Notes: a model not told the origin generated them from the letters alone. 5,973 bases of DNA from Candidatus Altarchaeales archaeon A3 (GCA_002083985.1 MTER01000145.1:1-5973); one strand, 5' to 3'. Shown: positions 1 to 5,168, numbered from the stretch's first letter. A program made the numbers and translations.

Positions 1-80
1 AATACCTGGTATTTTCGTTTTTGTGTAAATTTGCTTCGCTTCGGTTTTTATCAGATTTACCATTCCCGTATTTTAAATTT
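1..80. other. Short gene-free left edge downstream of thiI
   Basis: No coding sequence is visible here. Positions 1-13 form a perfect palindrome with one central base (AATACC t GGTATT), followed on the plus strand by a T-rich run. This could be the terminator hairpin of a plus-strand gene lying left of the window and converging on thiI, but the palindrome is at the edge and cannot be followed further. Just after the thiI stop codon, the stretch at 69-82 (GTATTTTAAATTTT) resembles the 3' part of the 25-bp repeat found near trpD. Confidence 0.3.
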
Positions 81-1256
81 TTAAATTTCTATAATTTCCA
101 TCTTGTTGAGCGCATCATTAACCATTTTATCAACATCTAAATTTTCCTCAATCTTCTTTACAATCTCAATCTTTGCCTTTGTTGCAGGATGCTTTGGCAT
201 AAATCTCGTGCAGGTATCACAATGCGGCAGTATCGAAATTTCATAAGTTCCGATTTCTTTTGCTTTATTAATGATTTCTTCTTTATCATAAGTAATCAGC
301 GGCCTCAATACAGGAATATTACATGCCTCGTTAATGGTATTTATATTTTCAAGTGTCTGCGATGCGACCTGACCAATAGCATCGCCTGTAATTATCGCCT
401 GTCCGTTTTCCATTTCCGAAATTTTTTCAGCAATTCTGAGCATAAATCTCCTGTAAAGCACAACCCTGAATTTCTCAAAATTTCCCGCCGTGTTCACAAA
501 AATTTCACTCTGTAAATCAGCAAACGGAACGAGATAAATTTTTGACTTAAACTGAAATTTGTTCAAAATTTTAACGAGCTTTTTGATTTTTTCTATGGAT
601 TCAATGCCAGTATACGGAAACGAATGAAAATGAACAAATACGACATTGCATCCACGCTTCATTGTCTGAAACGAAGAAACAGGGGAGTCAATTCCACCGG
701 AAATCAAAGATATAACCTTTCCCGAAACACCAACAGGCAGTCCCCCTATACAACCTTCCTTTTCAACATATAAAAATGCATCCCCTTCTGTAATTTCAAT
801 AACAACTTCAACATCAAAATTTTTCAGAGATACCTTTTTATCTGAATTTTCTATAATGTGTTCCCCTACCACCTCATTTATCTGCTGGGATGTAAGCGGA
901 AATTTTTTGTCCGAACGAACAGCAGAAAGACGAAATGTGTTAAAATTTTTTCCGCTTAATAAAGACAATGCCGCATCTTTTATGGCCTCAATTTCGCAGG
1001 GACTTCTCACAGCATAAGAAAAATGTGCAATCCCTATAACATTCTTTAAAATTTTAGAAATTTTTTCATAATCCTTTTCTTCTTCATCTAACCTGACAAC
1101 AAACCTTCCAGAAATTTTTTTCAAAAGAAATTTAATGCCTTCTCTTTTCAGTGCCTTTTCAATATTATGCCTTAAAAAATCCTCAAAAAATCCCCTGTTA
1201 TTGCCTTTAAGTGCTATTTCTGCATAATGAATAATTATATACTGGTCAGAGTCCAT
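81..1256 (-). CDS. thiI: ThiI, tRNA uridine 4-sulfurtransferase (archaeal type)
   Basis: The 391-residue product is a ThiI family enzyme. It activates a uridine of tRNA (U8 in well-studied cases) by adenylation and replaces its oxygen with sulfur to give 4-thiouridine; in some organisms ThiI also serves thiazole synthesis. The N-terminal ferredoxin-like region opens with HYAEIALKGNN (10-20). A THUMP domain follows at about residues 60-165. The PP-loop ATPase domain starts with SGGIDSP at 186-192, and the conserved TGDAIGQVASQTLENI lies at 290-305. The protein ends without the rhodanese domain of E. coli ThiI. Instead it carries C346-D-T-C349 followed by RFMPKHP; from family knowledge, archaeal ThiI proteins use such a CxxC pair in sulfur transfer. 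The start fits the family N-terminus. The toxin-antitoxin module lies 68 bp upstream, so thiI may read through from there or use a promoter in the gap. No frameshift or missing motif was seen. Confidence 0.95.
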   Translation of the reverse strand: MDSDQYIIIHYAEIALKGNNRGFFEDFLRHNIEKALKREGIKFLLKKISGRFVVRLDEEEKDYEKISKILKNVIGIAHFSYAVRSPCEIEAIKDAALSLLSGKNFNTFRLSAVRSDKKFPLTSQQINEVVGEHIIENSDKKVSLKNFDVEVVIEITEGDAFLYVEKEGCIGGLPVGVSGKVISLISGGIDSPVSSFQTMKRGCNVVFVHFHSFPYTGIESIEKIKKLVKILNKFQFKSKIYLVPFADLQSEIFVNTAGNFEKFRVVLYRRFMLRIAEKISEMENGQAIITGDAIGQVASQTLENINTINEACNIPVLRPLITYDKEEIINKAKEIGTYEISILPHCDTCTRFMPKHPATKAKIEIVKKIEENLDVDKMVNDALNKMEIIEI

Positions 1257-1271
1257 TATAAATCAAATATT

Positions 1272-1292
1272 TTTAATGATGTTTTGCGTTTT
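1272..1292. repeat. Left copy of imperfect 21-bp repeat flanking the toxin-antitoxin pair
   Basis: This 21-bp stretch matches 2053-2073 in the same orientation at 19 of 21 positions; the shared core is GTTTTGCGTTTT. The two copies bracket the whole antitoxin-toxin unit, 781 bp apart. This copy lies 16-36 bp upstream of the thiI start codon, so it could instead be a shared regulatory motif. Its function is unknown. Confidence 0.5.
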
Positions 1293-1324
1293 GAACAATC
1301 AGACCACAACAATCCATGCTAATG

Positions 1325-1754
1325 TCACAACTCTAAATCATTCAAACCCTTTCTTTCAAACTTTTTTATTCTATCAAAGTCATCATCTTCTGATATTAGG
1401 GTATAAACACCATGAATAAGAGCACATGCTGCATGGATGGCATCCCTTGGATCTAGTTTATATTCACTGATTAAATTATACGCCTGCCAAATTATACGCC
1501 TGCCAAATTACACTGTTGTCAACAGTGAGAAATTTCAGATTTCGCATTAAAAGAAGTGCTTTTCCCGCTTCAAGAGCCATATCAAAATTGCGTTCTTTTT
1601 TTACAATCCAAAAAACCTCATCAAATGTCAGTGAAGAGGTAACTCCAATTACTTCTCCATTTTCAATTTTACCAATAAGTTTTCTTGCATTATCGCCTTT
1701 AACATCCGGATAAAGGGCTGCATAGATAAACACATTTGAATCCATATAAATCAT
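1325..1754 (-). pseudogene. vapC: VapC-like PIN-domain toxin, frameshifted by a 16-bp tandem duplication
   Basis: PIN-domain proteins are Mg-dependent ribonucleases and act as the toxin of VapBC-type modules. The open frame encodes MIYMDSNVFIYAA..., with the first PIN acidic residue at D5 and a second acidic site at D45/E46. It stops after 92 residues at 1476-1478. The rest of the PIN domain is still present in another frame downstream: ...YKLDPRDAIHAACAL, then ISEDDDFDRI, ending at a TGA at 1325-1327. Removing one 16-bp copy of the tandem repeat at 1473-1504 joins the halves exactly into a 137-residue protein of normal PIN length. The current short product lacks the third and fourth acidic positions (DPRDA and DDDF) and is probably inactive. 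The downstream piece has no ATG of its own. The start overlaps the antitoxin stop by 4 bp (ATGA), so the two are translationally coupled; M4 is a possible alternative start. A sequencing or assembly error could also explain the duplication. Confidence 0.88.
1473..1510. repeat. 16-bp tandem duplication (2.4 copies) inside the toxin gene
   Basis: The unit AAATTATACGCCTGCC occurs at 1473-1488 and again at 1489-1504, followed by a partial third copy AAATTA at 1505-1510. Sixteen is not a multiple of three, so the extra copy shifts the toxin reading frame and creates an immediate TAA stop. The six bases beyond the second copy are the likely original microhomology through which a slippage event duplicated the unit. 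The same microhomology would allow precise loss of one copy. Confidence 0.95.
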
Positions 1755-2008
1755 TTTTTAACTTTACTCCACCTGTGTTCAATCTCTTCTTCATATTGTT
1801 TATCCTGTTCAAACGCTTTTAACTTCCCACTCTTTGCAATTCTATCAAATATTTCAACAACATTTGTGGCCTGTTTTTCTATTAAAATACCTTCTTTTTT
1901 AAGTCCAAAAACCACATCAGAACCGGGATGTATGTCCAAAAATTTTCTAAATGCTTTTGGGATCACCACCTGCCCTTTTAGACCTATTTTCATTTGTTGT
2001 TCGATCAT
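1751..2008 (-). CDS. vapB: AbrB/SpoVT-type antitoxin
   Basis: The 85-residue protein has an N-terminal swapped-hairpin AbrB DNA-binding domain: MKIGLKGQVVIPKAFRKFLD (6-25), then HPGSDVVFGLKKEGILIEK (27-45). The C-terminal part (about 48-85) is charged and probably helical, as expected for the arm that wraps and inhibits the toxin. In VapBC-type systems the antitoxin blocks the PIN ribonuclease and, with it, represses its own promoter. The gene is intact although its partner toxin is broken. The stop codon overlaps the toxin start codon in the usual ATGA arrangement. An AGGA at 2012-2015 lies 3 nt before the ATG as a weak ribosome-binding site. The long inverted repeat at 2053-2087, upstream of the TATA box, is a candidate site for autoregulation. 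Assignment to the AbrB family is firm; the exact target of the toxin is not known. Confidence 0.9.
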   Translation of the reverse strand: MIEQQMKIGLKGQVVIPKAFRKFLDIHPGSDVVFGLKKEGILIEKQATNVVEIFDRIAKSGKLKAFEQDKQYEEEIEHRWSKVKK

Positions 2009-2045
2009 TTTTCCTACTTTAAGTTATATATTGACATTACAAGCA

Positions 2046-2055
2046 TTTATATTTT
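2046..2055 (-). promoter_or_regulatory. Candidate TATA box of the toxin-antitoxin operon
   Basis: On the minus strand this reads AAAATATAAA. Its centre is about 42 bp upstream of the antitoxin start codon, which would place transcription start about 16 bp before the ATG. A second AT-rich stretch at 2023-2032 is a weaker alternative. The assignment rests on position and composition only. Confidence 0.4.
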
Positions 2056-2073
2056 ACTGACGTTTTGCGTTTT
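2053..2073. repeat. Right copy of imperfect 21-bp repeat flanking the toxin-antitoxin pair
   Basis: This is the partner of 1272-1292 (19 of 21 bases identical, same orientation). Mismatches are at 2057 (C for A) and 2061 (C for T). It lies 45-65 bp upstream of the antitoxin start codon. Either the module sits between recombination footprints or both copies are binding sites for the same factor. Confidence 0.5.
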
Positions 2074-2087
2074 ACTATTTCAGTAAA
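2053..2087. promoter_or_regulatory. Inverted repeat upstream of the antitoxin gene
   Basis: TTTACTGA at 2053-2060 is the exact reverse complement of TCAGTAAA at 2080-2087, with 19 bp between. The pair lies directly upstream of the candidate TATA box, a plausible position for an operator bound by the AbrB-type antitoxin. The left arm overlaps the 21-bp repeat at 2053-2073. Binding is inferred, not shown. Confidence 0.4.
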
Positions 2088-2094
2088 TTTACAC

Positions 2095-2113
2095 TAATAA
2101 AACAGAAAAAATT
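2095..2113 (-). terminator. Candidate T-tract terminator of trpD
   Basis: Read on the minus strand this is a T-rich run (AATTTTTTCTGTTTTATT), about 50 bp past the trpD stop codon. Archaeal transcription commonly ends at such T-tracts without a hairpin. Nothing else in the gap favours it. Confidence 0.35.
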
Positions 2114-2124
2114 AAATTTTATGT

Positions 2125-2149
2125 ACTCACTTCGTTCATGTATTTTAAA
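2125..2149. repeat. 25-bp repeat, copy downstream of trpD
   Basis: This sequence (starting ACTCACTTCGTTCATG and ending TATTTTAAA) is identical over 25 bp to 3225-3249, in the same orientation and exactly 1100 bp away. The two copies enclose the whole trpD gene. This one lies 14 bp beyond the trpD stop codon. It could be a dispersed repeat, a recombination footprint or part of a regulatory element. Confidence 0.8.
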
Positions 2150-2163
2150 ATTTTGAGACAAAT

Positions 2164-3177
2164 TCATACCCTGTTGGTAAATTTTATCAGTTCATCTAAT
2201 TTCTTCATCGCATTTCCGCTTTCAACTGATTCCTTTGCAATTTCAATCGCATCGTCAAAATTTTCTGCCTTTTTTCCGACAATGATACCTGCAGCAGCAT
2301 TAAGCAGAACGATATTGCATTTATGTAAAATTTCCTTACTTTTGCCATTGCCCAAAATTTGTCTTATTATGTCTGCATTGAAGAATGCATCACCTCCACT
2401 AACATCTTCAACAGTTGTCTTTTCAAAATACCTGTCCGGCTCAATATAGTATGTTCTTATCTCTCCGTTTCTTAATTCGGAAATTTTTGTCCTGAAAATC
2501 TGTGAAATTTCATCCATTCCGTTACTGCTCGCCACTATCGCCCTTTCCAAACCCAAAATTTTTAACACCTCGCAAAATTTTTCGGTTAAATTTTCATCAA
2601 AGACGCCCAAAACCTGTCCCTTTGCATTTGCAGGATTTGTTAATGGGCCCAGCATATTAAAAACAGTTCTTACTCCGATTTCTTTCCTTACAGGCATTAC
2701 ATTTTTCATTGACTTATGAAAGAGCGGAGCAAACATAAACCCGGTTCCTGTTTTGTTGATGCATTCCTCAACCTTTTTAGGTTCCATGTCAATCTTAACT
2801 CCCAAGGCCTCCAGAACATCCGCACTTCCCGACTTTGATGTTATCGCCCTGTTTCCGTGCTTAGCCACTTTAATTCCGGCTCCTGCAACAACAAACATCG
2901 CACAGGTAGAAATATTAAAGGTATTAAATTTATCACCCCCTGTTCCGCAGGTGTCAATTGCATAGCCATCCACATTTATCCTTTCTGCAAAATTTCGCAT
3001 AATTTTTGCCATTGCGGCGATTTCTGATGCCGTTTCGCCTTTCATTCGCATCGCTATCAAAAATGCCGCTATCTGTGTTTGTGTTGCTTCTCCCCTCATA
3101 ATTAAATTCATTGCCAGACCTGCTTCCTCATCACTTAAATTTTGTCTGTCAACAAGTTTTTGGATGATTGATTTCAT
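2164..3177 (-). CDS. trpD: TrpD, anthranilate phosphoribosyltransferase
   Basis: The 337-residue enzyme joins anthranilate to phosphoribosyl pyrophosphate (PRPP), the second step of tryptophan synthesis from chorismate, in the cytoplasm. The length is typical. The N-terminal helical domain (about 1-68) is followed by the PRPP-binding GTGGD at 78-82 with NTFNIST next to it. The KHGNR at 106-110 and SKSGSADVLEALG (114-126) are hallmark TrpD motifs. R164 precedes the conserved RTVFNMLGPLTNP (170-182). The metal-binding acidic pair is D222-E223 in GMDEIS. These motifs separate it from thymidine or AMP phosphorylases, which share the fold. No other trp gene lies in the window, and non-coding DNA flanks it on both sides, so it appears to be transcribed alone here. 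Its leader contains an inverted repeat and a tandem repeat that may control it. Identical 25-bp repeats flank it. Confidence 0.97.
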   Translation of the reverse strand: MKSIIQKLVDRQNLSDEEAGLAMNLIMRGEATQTQIAAFLIAMRMKGETASEIAAMAKIMRNFAERINVDGYAIDTCGTGGDKFNTFNISTCAMFVVAGAGIKVAKHGNRAITSKSGSADVLEALGVKIDMEPKKVEECINKTGTGFMFAPLFHKSMKNVMPVRKEIGVRTVFNMLGPLTNPANAKGQVLGVFDENLTEKFCEVLKILGLERAIVASSNGMDEISQIFRTKISELRNGEIRTYYIEPDRYFEKTTVEDVSGGDAFFNADIIRQILGNGKSKEILHKCNIVLLNAAAGIIVGKKAENFDDAIEIAKESVESGNAMKKLDELIKFTNRV

Positions 3178-3183
3178 TTTAAA

Positions 3184-3202
3184 AAACTTTTAGTAAAAGT
3201 TT
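3184..3202. promoter_or_regulatory. Perfect inverted repeat just upstream of the trpD start
   Basis: AAACTTTT (3184-3191) and AAAAGTTT (3195-3202) are perfect complements around a 3-base spacer. The palindrome starts 7 bp upstream of the trpD ATG, inside the probable leader. It could be an operator or an RNA hairpin that limits translation. AT-richness makes chance a real alternative. Confidence 0.4.
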
Positions 3203-3208
3203 AATTTT

Positions 3209-3228
3209 ACTTACACTGACTTACACTC
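3209..3228. promoter_or_regulatory. 10-bp tandem repeat in the trpD leader
   Basis: ACTTACACTG (3209-3218) is followed at once by ACTTACACTC (3219-3228). On the minus strand this places two GTGTAAGT boxes exactly one helical turn apart, between the candidate TATA box and the start codon. The spacing suits cooperative binding of a repressor on one face of the DNA. No known trp regulator site was recognised. Confidence 0.4.
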
Positions 3229-3249
3229 ACTTCGTTCATGTATTTTAAA
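3225..3249. repeat. 25-bp repeat, copy upstream of trpD
   Basis: This is identical to 2125-2149 and in the same orientation. Its AT-rich end coincides with the candidate trpD TATA box, and its other end runs into the tandem repeat of the leader. The copy could therefore be part of the promoter, with the downstream copy a duplicated remnant, or both may belong to a dispersed family. Confidence 0.8.
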
Positions 3250-3252
3250 TAC
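3240..3252 (-). promoter_or_regulatory. Candidate TATA box of trpD
   Basis: On the minus strand the sequence GTATTTAAAATAC is a palindrome with one central base. It is preceded by purine-rich GAGAG that could serve as a TFB-recognition element. It would place transcription start near 3221, giving a leader of roughly 40 nt that holds the tandem and inverted repeats. No Shine-Dalgarno sequence is visible. Confidence 0.4.
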
Positions 3253-3443
3253 CTCTCTATTTAAAATCGTTTGTATATTTTAAAATTTCATTTAAAAATC
3301 TTGCAAATTTTTAAAGATTGAAAATTTATAATTTTTAGTATAAATTTTAAAATCGTTCAAATATTTCAGAAAACTTCATTTTTAAAATAAGTCAGAATAA
3401 ATTAATTTTACTCTAAAAATAAATTAAGAAAAAAAACAAAAAA
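3253..3443. other. AT-rich gene-free stretch between trpD and the mobile elements
   Basis: No open frame with a credible start or protein similarity is present on either strand. The stretch is very AT-rich, with a 12-bp repeat TTTAAAATCGTT at 3260-3271 and 3346-3357 and a weak AATCTT/AAGATT inverted pair (3297-3302 and 3314-3319). Such matches are expected by chance at this composition. No tRNA or other structured RNA was recognised. Confidence 0.5.
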
Positions 3444-3506
3444 GGTAACTACTCGCCCATCCAAAAAATTACGGGTAAATTTTGTTAATCCCGGAGTAGT
3501 TTTACC
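3444..3506. mobile_element. MITE copy A: short internal-deletion derivative
   Basis: This copy starts GGTAACTACTC and ends GAGTAGTTTTACC, so its ends are complementary apart from two extra T bases near the right end. The first 30 bases from 3445 align without gaps to the first 30 of copy C at 5675. After GTAAATTTT (3475-3483) the sequence jumps to the right end of copy C, matching loss of the 41 bp between the two GTAAATTTT motifs of that copy. Relative to copies B and C, the left end has ACTACTC for ACTATTC and the right end has the matching change GAGTAGT for GAATAGT. The 8-bp flanks (CAAAAAAG and CAAAAATT) agree at 6 of 8 positions, which is weak evidence for a decayed target duplication. 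Confidence 0.75.
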
Positions 3507-3586
3507 AAAAATTAAAATTTAACAGATTATTTCAAATCTTGTCTTTTTAAGACCTGTTTTAAAATCTCCGAACATTCCTTTTAGTA

Positions 3587-3594
3587 AAATCATT
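3587..3594. repeat. Left 8-bp target-site duplication of MITE copy B
   Basis: AAATCATT here is identical to 3696-3703 on the other side of the 101-bp element, as expected from insertion with an 8-bp staggered cut. Confidence 0.85.
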
Positions 3595-3695
3595 GCAACT
3601 ATTCCGCCGCCAAAAAAATTACTATTAAATTTTTTGACTTTTTGGTATTTTTTGAAATTTTCACAGATAAATTTTTGTACACTCTGAATAGTTAC
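3595..3695. mobile_element. MITE copy B: full length with 8-bp target duplication
   Basis: This 101-bp element begins GCAACTATTC and ends GAATAGTTAC; the left end has one change from GTAAC. It has no coding capacity and is flanked on both sides by AAATCATT. Ends that begin GTAA and an 8-bp target duplication are the known signature of IS66-family transposition, so it is best read as a miniature element moved in trans by such a transposase; no transposase is in the window. It lies 51 bp downstream of the TBP-like gene. A run of seven A bases at 3612-3618 gives a T-tract on the minus strand that could end that gene's transcript. The IS66 link is inferred from the ends only. Confidence 0.85.
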
Positions 3696-3703
3696 AAATC
3701 ATT
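3696..3703. repeat. Right 8-bp target-site duplication of MITE copy B
   Basis: AAATCATT matches 3587-3594 exactly. The perfect match suggests a fairly recent insertion. Confidence 0.85.
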
Positions 3704-3746
3704 AACCGAATGCTAAATTTAATATGTCTTTAATGTGTTCATATCA

Positions 3747-5168
3747 TTACTCCAGTATCAATGCCTTTGCATCCACTATTGCTTTTCTTGTCATTCTTGA
3801 TGCTTCAATTGCAAATTTAACACTTTTTGCTCCCGTAATAACAATCCTTCCCGATCTGAAAACCAGCATTACTGTCTTTGGTTCTGCAATTTTATAAATA
3901 AGTCCGGGAAACTGCTCCGGCTCATACTCGGTATTCTCATCGTAGTCGGCAAGCATATCTAAATTTATCTTCGGATAAAACATCGTTGAAGCAACTATAT
4001 TCTGCAATTCTATTTTTGGCTCTGACTTTAAATTTATATCAAACTCCTTTAATTTCTCAATCAGATGATCCTTTGCCTTCGCAACAAATTCTTCCCTCCC
4101 GGCACCGGTACATATAACGCTTCCGGAATCAAATAACAACATTGCCAGCTCCAGATCCCTCAGACGATATACAATGCCCGGAAATCTTGATTTGTTATAA
4201 AGAAATGTCAGCGCATCCTTTGCCATAATTTTTTCTATAATTCCGTCTTCTATTGCTTTCCTTATTGTTTTCCTGAAAAGACCTGTAATTTCGTCTATTT
4301 TTTCTTTATCTGTCGTTCCTTCTTTTATTTCTTTTATTAGTTCCTTTATTCTTTCCTTAAACATAGTTATATATTCCGCCTCCTCTTTCTCCTCTTTTTT
4401 TACACTTTTCTCCCAATTTATGATCTTTTCTACATCTTTCTCCCGTAATGCCTTCATAAAAATCTCCATATAGTCCTTCTCTATGATATTTTCTATGGCT
4501 AACCGGTTATTAATAATAAAGTCCGATTTTACTCCGTTAAAATCAACTGTTATTGATGCCACAACATTTTCTATTATGATTATAGTATCATAGACCATCA
4601 GTTTGTTATCTTTTTTTCGGATAATTAAAATTTGCTTTACTGCATCTTCATTCTCTACAAATACCCTGCCTTCGTTATAAATCATTATGCTATCAGGTGC
4701 ATTTGTCTCCGTATCCTTTATAGTATAAATATCAACTAATCCGTCTGGCCTGTTCCATACAAGTTTCCATTCTTTATCCTTTACTTTCTTAACTTCTGTT
4801 TTTGCAGGAACAAATACCTTGTTCAGATAAAATCCGTCCCTTAACTGCTCGCTTATTTTCCCCCCAGTTATATAATTTCCGTAGGCTGTCTTTAAATTGA
4901 ATAAATTTCCAACCTCATCAATTTCAAATTTTATCTTGTGCCCGTTATGTGATGCTGTAATGGTTTTATTATCTTTGCTTTTTTCAATTTTTGCCTTTTC
5001 GCTCCAGTCAATAAAGAAACTGTCCCTTAAATAATTTCTAATACCTTTCTCGTCCTTCCCTGGAACATTATTCCACTCAAAAATAAATTCGGAAATGTCA
5101 ATTTTGTCCTTTTTCTTCTTTTTTTTGATGACAACATCGTTTTCGTTTTTTTTTGAAGTCCTGCTCAT
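3747..5168 (-). CDS. tbp: TBP-family transcription factor with split first repeat and N-terminal extension
   Basis: TBP binds the TATA box and with TFB recruits archaeal RNA polymerase. Counting from the ATG at 5168, the product has 473 residues, against about 180-200 for usual archaeal TBPs. Repeat 2 is canonical: LQNIVAS (388-394), EYEPEQFPGLIYKI (414-427), VFRSGRIVITGAK (436-448). Repeat 1 opens with IENVVAS (199-205) and resumes at RFPGIVYRL (328-336) and LLFDSGSVICTGAG (344-357). The two parts are 130 residues apart, where repeat 2 and normal TBPs have 32, so about 98 residues are inserted; they are charged and look helical or coiled-coil (about 206-325). All four DNA-intercalating Phe (329, 346, 420, 437) and the minor-groove Asn (201, 390) are kept. 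Repeat 1 has S350 and G357 where Lys is usual (SGK, GAK). Residues 1-198 are unrecognised, with K15-K20 in a row. An upstream in-frame TTG at 5195 would add 9 residues; the ATG is preferred. rps8e lies 54 bp upstream. Whether this is the cell's main TBP or a paralogue is unknown. Confidence 0.88.
   Translation of the reverse strand: MSRTSKKNENDVVIKKKKKKDKIDISEFIFEWNNVPGKDEKGIRNYLRDSFFIDWSEKAKIEKSKDNKTITASHNGHKIKFEIDEVGNLFNLKTAYGNYITGGKISEQLRDGFYLNKVFVPAKTEVKKVKDKEWKLVWNRPDGLVDIYTIKDTETNAPDSIMIYNEGRVFVENEDAVKQILIIRKKDNKLMVYDTIIIIENVVASITVDFNGVKSDFIINNRLAIENIIEKDYMEIFMKALREKDVEKIINWEKSVKKEEKEEAEYITMFKERIKELIKEIKEGTTDKEKIDEITGLFRKTIRKAIEDGIIEKIMAKDALTFLYNKSRFPGIVYRLRDLELAMLLFDSGSVICTGAGREEFVAKAKDHLIEKLKEFDINLKSEPKIELQNIVASTMFYPKINLDMLADYDENTEYEPEQFPGLIYKIAEPKTVMLVFRSGRIVITGAKSVKFAIEASRMTRKAIVDAKALILE

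Noticed and set aside
25..60. GTAAAT...ATTTAC inverted repeat as another MITE copy
   Set aside because: Only six bases match, the ACTATTC part of the ends is missing, and the internal motifs of copies A-C are absent.
189..515. Plus-strand open frame of 108 codons opposite thiI
   Set aside because: It lies wholly antisense to a well-supported thiI with conserved motifs and shows no protein-family features.
2138..2449. Plus-strand open frame of 103 codons opposite trpD
   Set aside because: It is antisense to conserved trpD coding sequence, with a hydrophobic composition expected from reversed AT-rich codons and no recognisable motif.
3208..3240. A 10-codon open frame (MNEVSVSQCK) starting in the 25-bp repeat, as a trp leader peptide
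   Set aside because: It contains no tryptophan codon. It would start almost on the candidate TATA box, upstream of the probable transcription start, and the other repeat copy gives a different, shorter peptide.
3250..3440. CRISPR-like or structured RNA locus in the AT-rich gap
   Set aside because: The repeats are short, irregular and of the composition of the background; there is no regular spacing and no stable long stem.
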